From Sutterella sp. (GTDB taxonomy: Bacteria; Pseudomonadota; Gammaproteobacteria; Burkholderiales; Burkholderiaceae_F): a stretch of DNA of 17,756 bases. Shown piece after piece: positions 1 through 8,417 of this stretch (positions are counted from its first letter, which is position 1; the number at the start of each line of letters is the position of its first letter). The notes below the pieces were generated by a model. The model ran no database searches and was not told the origin of the DNA. It was given only the letters and a program-made list of their open reading frames with translations. The translations under genes were made by a program, and so were the position numbers. The stretch is from contig DNLN01000081.1 of the NCBI GenBank assembly GCA_003488465.1, forward strand, positions 440 through 18,195. The letters are read 5' to 3'.

Positions 1-282
1 CATCTGTACGTGCCCGCCAATGCCGATGTGCAGATCGGCGACAAGGTCATCACGAGCGGCATTGACGGCATCTTCCCGCGAAACACCAAGGTAGGGGTCG
101 TGACGGCCGTCACCAAGCAGCGGGGCGAAACCTATGCCTTTGTCGAGCTGCAGCCTCAGGCAATGATCGATGACGGGCAGTTTGCCCGCGTGCATCTGCG
201 CTATGCGCCGAGAATAAAGGCCACCTCCCGAGAAAAGCCCTCCTCGCTTCTCGCGCAAAAACAGGCGGGGGCGGCACGATGA
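1..282 (+). CDS. mreC: Rod shape-determining protein MreC, 3' end (partial)
   Basis: The frame is open from the first base and encodes the last 93 residues of MreC, so the true start lies upstream of the window. The visible part is the beta-barrel end of the periplasmic domain, with HLYVPANADVQIGDKVITSG, GIDGIFPRNTKVG and a final VHLRY block, all typical of this family. A basic, Ala-rich tail follows. MreC is an inner-membrane protein whose periplasmic domain binds PBP2 and helps activate the RodA/PBP2 elongation machinery. Its stop overlaps the mreD start as ATGA (279-282), which indicates translational coupling. Identification rests on sequence pattern plus the following mreD-mrdA-rodA order. 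A GTG at 10 is in frame but is not a plausible start. Confidence 0.93.
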   Translation, partial: HLYVPANADVQIGDKVITSGIDGIFPRNTKVGVVTAVTKQRGETYAFVELQPQAMIDDGQFARVHLRYAPRIKATSREKPSSLLAQKQAGAAR

Positions 283-824
283 ACAATCCCTCCATCGTCA
301 GGCGCCATTCCGAGGCAACGGCCCGCACGTACATCCTGCTGCCCGTAAGCCCCTTGTGGGTTTACTCAACGATCGCCTTTTCGTACCTGCTCAGCATCTC
401 GCGGCTTTCATCCTTCCCATGGGCCCCGGACTTTCTTGCCGTCACGCTTGTGTTCTGGAGCATCCGCGAGGCGCGCATCACGGGGCTGATTCTGCCCTTC
501 CTGTTCGGCATTCTGATGGACGTGTTCGGCGGCACAGTCCTTGGTCAGCACGCACTCTCCTATACGTGCCTGTGCTTTTGCGCGCATCTTCTCGAGCGCC
601 GCATTCCGTGGTTCTCCACCATCGGTCAGGCAGTGCATCTACTGCCGATCTTCCTGCTCACGCAGGTGATCGTGCTTTTCATCCGCATCTGGATGGGCGG
701 CGCGTTCCCCGGCTGGATCTGGTTCGCCCAGAGTTTTTCCAACGCCCTGCTCTGGCCGATTGCAAGTTTCTTCCTGCTGATCCCGCAGCGGCGCACGCAA
801 AACAAAGACGACACCCCGATCTGA
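279..824 (+). CDS. mreD: Rod shape-determining protein MreD
   Basis: A 181-residue, very hydrophobic protein with about five or six membrane segments (roughly residues 25-43, 48-62, 68-86, 90-108, 117-140 and 148-172) and a basic, polar tail. MreD is the integral membrane partner of MreC in the cell-elongation complex. The motif GILMDVFGGTVLGQHALSY (residues about 77-95) matches the conserved MreD core, where an acidic residue in a helix is followed by a Gly-rich turn. The ATG overlaps the mreC stop by four bases and is preceded by a G-rich stretch (GGCGGGGGCGG) that can serve as ribosome binding site. mrdA follows after 12 bases. Length is close to the usual 160-180 residues. Confidence 0.93.
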   Translation: MNNPSIVRRHSEATARTYILLPVSPLWVYSTIAFSYLLSISRLSSFPWAPDFLAVTLVFWSIREARITGLILPFLFGILMDVFGGTVLGQHALSYTCLCFCAHLLERRIPWFSTIGQAVHLLPIFLLTQVIVLFIRIWMGGAFPGWIWFAQSFSNALLWPIASFFLLIPQRRTQNKDDTPI

Positions 825-836
825 CGGGGGCCGGCC

Positions 837-2801
837 ATGGACAAGGATCTGAACGTATTTTTCCCGAAGACCCAGGAACCGACGCGATTTCTGCGCCGGG
901 TCGTGGTCATGCTGCTCCTGGTTTTTGTCCTTTTTTCCGTTCTGCTCGCTCGTCTCACCTATCTGCAGATACTCAGAACCGGCGACTACACCGCGCGCGC
1001 CGAGTCCAACCGCAAGGTGGTGATTCCGATTACCTCCACGCGAGGAAGAGTGCGGGACCGAAATGGCGAAATGCTCGCCCTCAACTACTGGGCCTATTCG
1101 CTTGAGATTCGCGTCGCGGATATGCAGCGCGGCAAAAAGATCGACGAACTCCTTGACGAACTCGGAGAGCTCGTCGACATCACCCCGGGTGACCGCCGCC
1201 GCTTCAAGCGACTGCGCGAAGAAGCCCGCCGCTTTGAGTCCGTGCCGCTCCTTTCAAGACTCTCGGACGAGGATGTTGCCCGCGTCATCGCCAACCGCTG
1301 GCGCTTTCCCGGCGTCAACATTCAGCCGCGACTCTTTCGCGAGTATCCGCAAAAGAACACCGCAAGCCACCTGATCGGCTACATCGGCCGGATCTCCCGC
1401 TCGGACATTGAGCGCATTGAATCCGAGGGCCTATCCGAGGACTACCAGGGCATGCATCAGATCGGCAAGGTCGGCATCGAGCGCAGTTACGAGAACACGC
1501 TTCGGGGCGAGCCCGGTCACGAAATGGTGGAGGTGACGGCTGGCGGCAGGCGCGTTCGCTCCCTCGGTTCGATCGACCCCGAGCAGGGAAAGAACCTTGA
1601 ACTCTCGATCGACCTCAATCTGCAGCGGGTTGCAGAACACGCCTTCGGCACCGATACGGGCGCAGCCATCGCGATCGAACCCTCGACGGGCGAGATTTTG
1701 GCGTTCGTGAGCATGCCGACATACGACCCGAACAACTTCCCGAACGGCATCGACCCGGATGTGTGGAAGAGCCTTTCGAGCGCACCGGAAAAGCCGCTCC
1801 TGAATCGAGCGGCGCGAGGCCTGTACCCCATCGGTTCAACCTACAAGCCCTTCATGGCACTTGCTGGCCTTGAGTCCGGCGTCATCACGCCGAGCACGTC
1901 GATCATTGACACGGGCGTCTTCGAGTACCACAACCACAAGTTCCGCGATGCAAGCGGACTGCCCAAGGGCAAGGTCGATCTCTTCCGCTCGATTGTCATC
2001 AGCTCGGACGTCTACTACTACTGGCTCGCCTCGCAGCTCGGAATCGACCGCATCCATCCCTTCATGAAGCAGTGGGGATTCGGCCAGAAGACCGGCATCG
2101 ACATCGTGGGCGAGCAGTCGGGAACCCTGCCCGACCGGGAGTGGAAGCGAAAGCGCTTCCGCCAGTTCTGGTTCCCGGGCGACACGATCAACCTCGGCAT
2201 CGGCCAGGGCTACAACCAATTCACATTGCTGCAGCTGGCGCACGCCACGGCAACGCTTGCCAACAAGGGCGTCGTCATGACGCCGCACCTCGTGCGCCGC
2301 ATCATCAAGCCGGATACCGGGGAGAGCATCTGGCCCTACCGGGACCCCGTGCGCACAATTCCGCTTTCTCGGGACAACCTCTCGCTCGTCACCCGCGCCA
2401 TGACCGAGGTGACCCGCGTGGGTACGGCAAGAAAACCTTTTGAAGGCGTCACCTATCCGGTCGCCGGCAAGACCGGCACGGCCCAGGTCATCACCATCGC
2501 CCAGGAGGATCAGTACGACAAGACGAAGATCTCCCGCCAGCACCATGACCACGGGCTTTTCATCGCCTTCGCCCCCGCCAACGCCCCGAAGATCGCCATT
2601 GCGGTTTTGAAGGAGAACGGTGGTTTTGGCGCCCAGGCTGCAGCCCCCATCGCCAGGGAGATGCTCGACTACTGGATCACCGGAGCAAACACACTCGGGT
2701 TGCCTGCACCCGCGCACCTGCGCGGCGCCTCGATTCCGGATTCGGACTTCCCTATCACACCCCGGGCAGCTCCCGACGGCAAAGGAGCTGCTGAACAATG
2801 A
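837..2801 (+). CDS. mrdA: Penicillin-binding protein 2 (elongation transpeptidase)
   Basis: A 654-residue class B penicillin-binding protein that cross-links peptidoglycan in the lateral wall as partner of RodA. There is a short cytoplasmic N-terminus, one membrane anchor at about residues 21-43, a PBP dimer (pedestal) domain at about 65-240 and a transpeptidase domain from about 270 to 610. The three active-site motifs are visible: S334-T-Y-K337 with the acylated serine, S389-S-D391 at the SxN position, and K545-T-G547 followed by TAQV. Length and motif spacing match E. coli PBP2. The start lies 12 bases after mreD and follows a G-rich sequence. The stop overlaps the rodA start (ATGA at 2798-2801), so the two polymerisation partners are translationally coupled. 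Nothing is truncated or missing. Confidence 0.97.
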   Translation: MDKDLNVFFPKTQEPTRFLRRVVVMLLLVFVLFSVLLARLTYLQILRTGDYTARAESNRKVVIPITSTRGRVRDRNGEMLALNYWAYSLEIRVADMQRGKKIDELLDELGELVDITPGDRRRFKRLREEARRFESVPLLSRLSDEDVARVIANRWRFPGVNIQPRLFREYPQKNTASHLIGYIGRISRSDIERIESEGLSEDYQGMHQIGKVGIERSYENTLRGEPGHEMVEVTAGGRRVRSLGSIDPEQGKNLELSIDLNLQRVAEHAFGTDTGAAIAIEPSTGEILAFVSMPTYDPNNFPNGIDPDVWKSLSSAPEKPLLNRAARGLYPIGSTYKPFMALAGLESGVITPSTSIIDTGVFEYHNHKFRDASGLPKGKVDLFRSIVISSDVYYYWLASQLGIDRIHPFMKQWGFGQKTGIDIVGEQSGTLPDREWKRKRFRQFWFPGDTINLGIGQGYNQFTLLQLAHATATLANKGVVMTPHLVRRIIKPDTGESIWPYRDPVRTIPLSRDNLSLVTRAMTEVTRVGTARKPFEGVTYPVAGKTGTAQVITIAQEDQYDKTKISRQHHDHGLFIAFAPANAPKIAIAVLKENGGFGAQAAAPIAREMLDYWITGANTLGLPAPAHLRGASIPDSDFPITPRAAPDGKGAAEQ

Positions 2802-3919
2802 AAGACGAACTGAAGGAATCCTTATTCTCCCGCTTCCTGCGGCATGAGCTCGCCGTCATCGACCTGCCGGTTCTCACGCTCGTGATCGTCCTCTCGACTC
2901 TGGGGTTCGTCACGCTCTTTAGCGCCGGGTCGGACTTCCCCTGGCGCATTTCCGGGCAGGCGAGAAACTATGTCGTTGCCACCATCGTGATGTTCGTCTT
3001 TGCCAACATTCCGCCCAGGGTGCTGCAAAAGTGTGCCGTACCGGTGTTTGCCGCAGGCATTGTCCTGCTCACCGCAACGCTCCTTTTCGGCATCACCGTG
3101 AAAGGAGCCACCCGCTGGATCGGCGTCGGTGCGTTCCGGGTGCAGCCCTCGGAGATCATGAAGCTTGGTCTGCCGCTCATGCTTGCCTGGTACTTCTCGC
3201 TGCGGCGAGACCTTGTGAACAACTGGGACTGGGTGATTTCAGGCATTCTCCTTGCCGTTCCGGTCATCCTCATTCTGAAGCAGCCCGACCTTGGAACCGC
3301 GATCCTTGTCGGCATCGCGGGCTTCACTGTGATCTTTCTGGCGGGAATCCCCTGGCAGTGGATGGCAACGCTCGGCATCTCCGCCATTGCGGGCCTGCCC
3401 GTGATCTGGACCCTGCTGCACGACTACCAGCGCATGCGCGTGCTGACGCTCCTTGATCCTACGCGCGATCCCCTCGGAAGCGGTTTTCACATCATCCAGG
3501 CGCTGATCGCAATCGGCTCGGGCGGCCTCTGGGGCAAGGGCTGGATGCAAGGCACGCAGGCGCACCTGGACTTCATTCCGGAGCGCACTTCGGACTTTCT
3601 CTTTGCCGTGTATTCGGAGGAATTCGGTCTGGTCGGAAACTGCGTGCTTCTTGGCGTATACCTGCTGCTCGTGCTTCGCTCGGCAGTCATTGCCGTCAAT
3701 GCCAAGGACACCTTCTGCAGACTCCTAGCGGGATCAATCACGGCAATCTTCTTCACCTATACATTCGTCAACATCGGCATGGTGAGCGGAATCCTTCCCG
3801 TGGTCGGCGTTCCGCTGCCCTTCATGAGTTATGGCGGCACCGCGCTTGTGATCCTCGGCACGTGCGCAGGGATCCTGATGTCCATCAATGCCTACTCCAA
3901 GATCAAGAATGCTGAGTAA
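2798..3919 (+). CDS. rodA: Peptidoglycan glycosyltransferase RodA
   Basis: A 373-residue SEDS-family polytopic membrane protein with about ten membrane helices. It polymerises lipid II into glycan strands during elongation, together with PBP2 encoded just upstream. Diagnostic sequences are PSEIMKLGLPLMLAWYFS near the middle, LLDPTRDPLGSGFHIIQ, the large periplasmic-loop motif FIPERTSDFLFAV, and PFMSYGGTALV near the end. D266 in that loop corresponds to the catalytic aspartate known in E. coli RodA (D262). The ATG overlaps the mrdA stop by four bases. The rlpA start lies 11 bases inside the rodA 3' end, continuing the coupled chain. A RodA call is preferred over FtsW because of the mre/mrdA context. 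Confidence 0.97.
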   Translation: MKDELKESLFSRFLRHELAVIDLPVLTLVIVLSTLGFVTLFSAGSDFPWRISGQARNYVVATIVMFVFANIPPRVLQKCAVPVFAAGIVLLTATLLFGITVKGATRWIGVGAFRVQPSEIMKLGLPLMLAWYFSLRRDLVNNWDWVISGILLAVPVILILKQPDLGTAILVGIAGFTVIFLAGIPWQWMATLGISAIAGLPVIWTLLHDYQRMRVLTLLDPTRDPLGSGFHIIQALIAIGSGGLWGKGWMQGTQAHLDFIPERTSDFLFAVYSEEFGLVGNCVLLGVYLLLVLRSAVIAVNAKDTFCRLLAGSITAIFFTYTFVNIGMVSGILPVVGVPLPFMSYGGTALVILGTCAGILMSINAYSKIKNAE

Positions 3920-5084
3920 CCGCTTTTTCCTCTTTCTAGCCGCCATGCTACCGGCTCTCATCCTTGCGGGGTGCTCGAGCTCTGGCGGACGGTATTTTCA
4001 AAATGACGGCCCTTCGACGAGATCCGAATCGGACATTTTGAGGTCAGTGAGCGACGTCACTCCCAGGGTGGAGCAGCCGCACCGGGCCGCCAACCGTCCC
4101 TATACCGTGATGGGCAAGCGCTACTACCCCGTCACCGGCGATAAACCCATGCGCCAGGAGGGCATTGCAAGCTGGTACGGCAAGCAGTTCCACGGCAAGA
4201 AGACCAGTATCGGTGAGCGCTACAACATGTACGCCATGACGGCTGCCCACCCGACGATGGAGCTGCCGAGCTATGCGCGCGTCACAAACCTTGCAAACGG
4301 CAGATCCGTGATCGTCCGCGTCAATGACCGTGGGCCGTTCCTCGGCGGCCGCATCATCGACATGAGCTACGCCGCGGCGATCCGCCTGGGCTATCACAAG
4401 AAGGGCACCACCCGGGTGCGCGTCGAGCGCATCACGCGCCGTCAGATCGCCTCATCCTCGATTCCGGCAGCACCAAAAATTGCAGTTCAGGAGGAGCCCC
4501 TGCGGTCTTCCTATCAGTATCAGGCCCAGCAACCCGCCCTGCGCGAGCGCATCGTGATCGCCTCTGCGGCTCCCAGCGCGACTTCCGCTGCCTCTTCTGC
4601 CCCTCGCTCCCAGCCCAACACCGTCCGCAGCCCGGAGCCTGAATTTGACGACCCGATGAGTGCGGTCGTGCAAGGATCCGCTGAGAGCGGCTTCGCTTCC
4701 ATTCCTTCGGCCTCACAAGGCGATCAAAACGTCCTCAGTCTCGATGTCGAGCCCGTGTCCGAAGGAGCTCCTGAAAACAGCCCGCTTGACGCGCCCGTGA
4801 TCGATCCGGTATCGCCCGCCATGCCAGCTGCATCTGCCGGCGTCAATCCCGCCTGGTCGGCTCAGATCGGCGCATTCCGCACAGAGCAGAGCGCGCAGCA
4901 GACCGCAGCGCATGCCGAGATGATGCTGAGCGAGCAGCACGCTTCTCTTCCCGTGCGCATCGTGAAGGACGGCGAACTCTTCCGGGTGCTGGTTGGCCGC
5001 AGCAACGATGTCGAGGCCGCCCGGAACACTGCAAAGACCGTGGGCGACATTCTCGGCCAGAGTGCCTTTGCCATCTTGAAGTAG
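3909..5084 (+). CDS. rlpA: RlpA-like septal lytic transglycosylase, lipoprotein with SPOR domain
   Basis: Read from ATG 3909 this is a 391-residue lipoprotein. A short signal peptide ends in the lipobox LAGC (C22), so it should be lipidated and anchored in the outer membrane. The double-psi beta-barrel of RlpA covers about residues 75-175, with ASWYGKQFHGKKTS, TAAH (H114) and VNDRGPFLGGRIIDMS (D140). The His/Asp pair has the same 26-residue spacing as the active-site pair described for Pseudomonas RlpA. An Ala/Ser/Pro-rich linker follows, then a C-terminal SPOR domain (about 313-391, starting PAWSAQIGAFRTE) that binds denuded glycan strands. The upstream ATG at 3888 is disfavoured, because it adds seven residues in front of a complete signal peptide and extends the overlap with rodA. 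Position after rodA is the common proteobacterial arrangement. Confidence 0.93.
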   Translation: MLSNRFFLFLAAMLPALILAGCSSSGGRYFQNDGPSTRSESDILRSVSDVTPRVEQPHRAANRPYTVMGKRYYPVTGDKPMRQEGIASWYGKQFHGKKTSIGERYNMYAMTAAHPTMELPSYARVTNLANGRSVIVRVNDRGPFLGGRIIDMSYAAAIRLGYHKKGTTRVRVERITRRQIASSSIPAAPKIAVQEEPLRSSYQYQAQQPALRERIVIASAAPSATSAASSAPRSQPNTVRSPEPEFDDPMSAVVQGSAESGFASIPSASQGDQNVLSLDVEPVSEGAPENSPLDAPVIDPVSPAMPAASAGVNPAWSAQIGAFRTEQSAQQTAAHAEMMLSEQHASLPVRIVKDGELFRVLVGRSNDVEAARNTAKTVGDILGQSAFAILK

Positions 5085-5095
5085 AGATATTTGCC

Positions 5096-6523
5096 ATGCT
5101 TGATAAATCCCGTCTGAACATCCTTGATGAAAGCATTGCCGAGAGCTGGAGGAGCTCCACTCTCGACGCCCTGCTCGCCTTCGTGCGCCTGAAAAGCAAG
5201 TCCCCGGCCTTCGATCCGAACTGGGAGGAGCACGGCGTACTCAAGGCCGCGCTCGAAGCCGCGGCGCACTTTGGCAGGGAGCGCTTCCCCGAGGGCGTGT
5301 TTGAAGTTCTTGAAGCGCCTGGCCGCACGCCCTGTCTTTTCTTTGACATCGCGGGAACGGATTCCGAAAACGACTCGAGCGCCCTCTTTTACGGACATCT
5401 AGACAAGCAGCCCGAGGCAACGGGCTGGGCCCCCGGCCGCTCGCCCTTCATTCCTTCCATTGAAAACGGAAGGCTTTATGGGCGCGGCGCAGCCGACGAC
5501 GGCTACAGCGTCTACAGCGCACTCACGGCGCTTGCCGCATTGGATGAAGCGAAAGTTCCGCGTCCCCGAGCGTACGGCATCATCGAAACCTGCGAGGAAA
5601 CGGGGCACGAAGACCTGTCCTTCTGGCTCGATCAGCTCAAGGAGCGCTGCAAGAAGGTTCGACTTCTCACCGTTCTTGACAGTTCTGCGGGCGACTATGA
5701 GCGGCTCTGGATGACGACGAGCTTCCGCGGTCTTTTGGCCGCAACGCTCCGTGTGTCAGTCCTCAAAAACGGCGTGCATTCCGGAACCGCCTCCGGCATC
5801 GTGCCCGACTCCTTCATGATCGCTAGGAGCCTTCTTGACCGGATTGAGGATTCATCGACCGGAAAGGTTCTCCCCGAAGCCTTCTACGCCCCCGTTCCCC
5901 CGGACAGGCTCGCGCAGCTAGCCAAAACGGCCGAGATTCTAGGCGATCAGTACAAGACGGAATTCCCCTGGGCGACTCACCCCGCCTGCGCACGTGCCGA
6001 AGACGAACTTGATCTTTTAAAGCTCAAGTGCTGGATGCCGCAGCTAGCCGTGATCGGCGCCGAGGGACTGCCCTCCATTCAGGACGCAGGCAATGTCCTT
6101 CGCCCCGGGACCGCGCTTCGGCTTTCCTTCCGTACTCCCCCCGCAGTGGATGCGCTGGCTGCGGCCGAAGCGCTCAGGACAGCGCTGACCGTCAATCCCC
6201 CCTTTGGCGCCAGCGTTGAGCTTACGGACGTCCTGGGTGTCAGCGGCTGGGACGCAAAGCCTGAAAAGGATTGGTTCAGAAATGCAGCGGATTCGGTGAG
6301 CCGGGAGATCTTTGGAAAAGGCGCCGCCTACATGGCTGACGGCGCCTCCATTCCCATCATGAACCGGTTTGAGGAACTCTTTCCTCAGGCGCAGTTCTTC
6401 ATCACCGGCGTGCTCGGGCCTGAGGCCAATGCACACGGCCCCAACGAGATGCTGCACCTTGCCTATGTCGAAAAGCTCACCCGCGCAGTGGCAAGAATCG
6501 TTGCGCAGGTGCCAAGGGAGTAG
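5096..6523 (+). CDS. M20-family zinc metallopeptidase (dipeptidase-like)
   Basis: A 475-residue cytosolic-type M20 peptidase with no signal peptide. Metal-site residues are all recognisable: H101 and D103 in GHLDKQ, D135 in GRGAADDG, the E167-E168 pair in ETCEETGHE, D195 in VLDSSAG, and H447 near the end in ANAHGPNE. The GHLDKQPE and GRGAADD signatures resemble the carnosinase/dipeptidase branch rather than DapE or ArgE, but substrate cannot be read from sequence. A dimerisation lid domain should lie at about 210-330. It starts 11 bases after rlpA with only a weak AGAG ribosome site, so it is probably co-transcribed. Whether it has any role in wall-peptide turnover is unknown, and linkage may be simple read-through from the mre operon. 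Confidence 0.88.
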   Translation: MLDKSRLNILDESIAESWRSSTLDALLAFVRLKSKSPAFDPNWEEHGVLKAALEAAAHFGRERFPEGVFEVLEAPGRTPCLFFDIAGTDSENDSSALFYGHLDKQPEATGWAPGRSPFIPSIENGRLYGRGAADDGYSVYSALTALAALDEAKVPRPRAYGIIETCEETGHEDLSFWLDQLKERCKKVRLLTVLDSSAGDYERLWMTTSFRGLLAATLRVSVLKNGVHSGTASGIVPDSFMIARSLLDRIEDSSTGKVLPEAFYAPVPPDRLAQLAKTAEILGDQYKTEFPWATHPACARAEDELDLLKLKCWMPQLAVIGAEGLPSIQDAGNVLRPGTALRLSFRTPPAVDALAAAEALRTALTVNPPFGASVELTDVLGVSGWDAKPEKDWFRNAADSVSREIFGKGAAYMADGASIPIMNRFEELFPQAQFFITGVLGPEANAHGPNEMLHLAYVEKLTRAVARIVAQVPRE

Positions 6524-6529
6524 CGAGCC

Positions 6530-6787
6530 ATGAGACGCGATCTTGTCGTGCAGGTCATCGTCGATTACGGCGAGACCTGGGAGAACTTTGCAACGCCATA
6601 CGAAGCCGAGAGCTTCATCAACAGCAACATCGATGAACTCGACGTTCCACGCGCCGTGTGGCTCGAGGACATGCACGGCCGAAAGAAATGGGACTACGAC
6701 GTCGTCGATGACGGCTCCGGGATCTATCACCTCGTCGACCGTCCGATCGAGGCAAGGCCCGGTCTGTACAGGAACACCTCGAACTGA
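6530..6787 (+). CDS. Small acidic protein of unknown function
   Basis: I do not recognise this 85-residue protein. It has no signal peptide, membrane segment or cysteine. It is acidic and aromatic, with WENFATPYEAESFINSNIDE followed by PRAVWLEDMHGRKKWDYDVV, which suggests a small soluble alpha/beta fold. Evidence that it is a real gene: it starts six bases after the M20 stop, a good ribosome site (AAGGGAG at nine bases) precedes the ATG, its GC-rich codon use resembles its neighbours, and a strong hairpin lies just after the stop. It is likely the last gene of the mre-rlpA-peptidase transcript. No function is proposed. Confidence 0.72.
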   Translation: MRRDLVVQVIVDYGETWENFATPYEAESFINSNIDELDVPRAVWLEDMHGRKKWDYDVVDDGSGIYHLVDRPIEARPGLYRNTSN

Positions 6788-6797
6788 AGACTCACCT

Positions 6798-6826
6798 CCC
6801 CGTGTTGGCGGCAAACCGGCACGGGG
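6798..6826 (+). terminator. Hairpin ending the mre/rlpA/peptidase transcript
   Basis: CCCCGTG (6798-6804) pairs with CACGGGG (6820-6826). The stem extends inward through TTGG/CCGG with two G-U pairs, giving 11 base pairs around a seven-base loop. It sits 10 bases after the stop of the small unknown gene, in the gap between converging transcripts (ilvA comes from the other side and ends at 6860). The plus-strand tail ATTGTCTTC is only moderately U-rich, so termination may be incomplete or bidirectional. Confidence 0.6.
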
Positions 6827-6859
6827 ATTGTCTTCACCGGGCTCTCTTCTGGAAGTTCC

Positions 6860-8407
6860 CTATCCGAGGAAGAGCTTCAGGGCCTTGTTCTCCGTCTCCT
6901 CCCACCAGCGGTAGCCCCGTCCCAGGGATTTGAGCGAACTTTCAAAGAGCTCGTTGTCCTGCGGCGGCACCTGGATGCCGATCAGAATGCGGCCGAAGTC
7001 CGCTCCGTTGTTGCGATAGTGGAACAGGGAAATGTTCCACTGCGGCGCCATTGAGGTAAGGAACTTCATGAGCGCTCCGGGGTGCTCGGGGAACTCGAAT
7101 CTGAAAAGCCTTTCATTCACGGCAAACTTGCTGTGTCCGCCCACCATGTGCCTCAGATGGAGTTTTGCCGCCTCGTCATGCGTGAGGTTGATGGTGGGAA
7201 GCCCCGAATCCTCAAAGTTCTTCACAAGTGCATCGGCGTCCCGCGTGTTTGCCGTCTGAATGCCGACGTAGATGTAGGCATTCTTGTCGTCGCACATGCG
7301 GTAGTTGAACTCTGTGACGCTGCGCGCACCGACAAGCGAGCAGAACCGCTTGAAGGAGCCTCGCTCCTCAGGAATCGTCACCGCGAACACAGCCTCGCGC
7401 TCTTCACCAAACTCGGCGCGCTCGGAGACAAAGCGCAGCCGGTCAAAGTTCATGTTGGCGCCGGACGTAATGGCAATCAGTGTCTGCCCCTTCACGCCCT
7501 CGCGCCTTGCCCAAGCTTTCAGGCCTGCAAGCGAGAGCGCCCCCGAAGGCTCCACGATCGAGCGCGTGTCTTCGAACACATCCTTGATGGCAGCGCAGAT
7601 CTCATCGGAATCAACGAGAATGATTTCATCAAGATACTGACTGCAAAGGCGCAGCGTCTCGTCTCCGACTCTCTTGACGGCCGTGCCGTCGGAAAAGAGT
7701 CCCACTTCTTCGAGCGTCACATTGTGCCCTTCGCGCATCGACACGTCCATAGCGTTGCTGTCCTTCGTCTCAACGCCGATCACCTTCATTTCCGGATAAA
7801 GGGCCTTGATGTACACGGCAACGCCTGCCGCAAGGCCGCCTCCGCCAATCTGCACAAAGATCGCATCAGGCCGAGAGCCGTCCGCCGGCTGGTACTGCCG
7901 CAGAATCTCCATGCCGATCGTCCCCTGCCCTGCAATCACGAGCGGATCGTCAAAAGGCGCAACATAGGTGAGGCCCTCCTGCCGGCACATCTTTTCGGCG
8001 TGGGCGGCCGCTTCGGAAAAGGATTCGCCAACGAGAACAACCTCGCCGCCCAATTGCCTCACAGCCTCGACCTTCAAAACCGGAGCAGTCACCGGCATCA
8101 CGATCACCGCACGGCATCCGAGCCGCTTGGCGGCAAGCGCCACGCCCTGGGCATGGTTGCCGGCCGATGCGCAGATCACGCCGCGGGAGCGCTCGTCATC
8201 AGACAGGTGCACCATCTTGTTGAAAGCTCCGCGCAACTTGAAGGAAAACACGGGCTGCGTATCCTCGCGTTTCAAGAGCACTTTGTTGCCAATGCGCTTG
8301 CTCAGGCGCTTTGCCGGATCAAGAGGCGTTTCATGGGCGACGTCATAGACGCGGGCCGTAAGAATGCTGCGCAGGTATTCCTGCTGAGTGAGTGGTGACT
8401 TGGACAT
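6860..8407 (-). CDS. ilvA: Threonine ammonia-lyase (threonine deaminase), biosynthetic
   Basis: A 515-residue PLP enzyme that converts L-threonine to 2-oxobutanoate and ammonia, the first step towards isoleucine. The catalytic domain (about 1-320) shows the PLP lysine K57 in VFSFKLRGAF, the substrate loop SAGNHAQG (81-88) and the phosphate-binding GGGGLAAG (188-195). Two ACT-like regulatory segments follow (about 325-515), as in the long E. coli-type enzyme that is inhibited by isoleucine. The short catabolic enzyme (TdcB) lacks this tail. The ATG lies 10 bases after the stop of the ATPase gene upstream. The leader between them (TAGGTTTGTTCTG) has only a weak AGG-type ribosome site, so coupling to the upstream gene is possible. 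No separate promoter is evident in the 10-base gap. Confidence 0.95.
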   Translation of the reverse strand: MSKSPLTQQEYLRSILTARVYDVAHETPLDPAKRLSKRIGNKVLLKREDTQPVFSFKLRGAFNKMVHLSDDERSRGVICASAGNHAQGVALAAKRLGCRAVIVMPVTAPVLKVEAVRQLGGEVVLVGESFSEAAAHAEKMCRQEGLTYVAPFDDPLVIAGQGTIGMEILRQYQPADGSRPDAIFVQIGGGGLAAGVAVYIKALYPEMKVIGVETKDSNAMDVSMREGHNVTLEEVGLFSDGTAVKRVGDETLRLCSQYLDEIILVDSDEICAAIKDVFEDTRSIVEPSGALSLAGLKAWARREGVKGQTLIAITSGANMNFDRLRFVSERAEFGEEREAVFAVTIPEERGSFKRFCSLVGARSVTEFNYRMCDDKNAYIYVGIQTANTRDADALVKNFEDSGLPTINLTHDEAAKLHLRHMVGGHSKFAVNERLFRFEFPEHPGALMKFLTSMAPQWNISLFHYRNNGADFGRILIGIQVPPQDNELFESSLKSLGRGYRWWEETENKALKLFLG

Positions 8408-8417
8408 CAGAACAAAC

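Noticed and set aside
1836..2798. A 320-codon open frame antisense to mrdA
   Set aside because: It is opposite the transpeptidase domain with all PBP motifs and looks like composition-driven shadow.
7082..8398. A 438-codon open frame antisense to ilvA
   Set aside because: It is the mirror of a GC-rich gene with third-position bias. Its translation has no recognisable domain, while the opposite strand encodes complete threonine deaminase.
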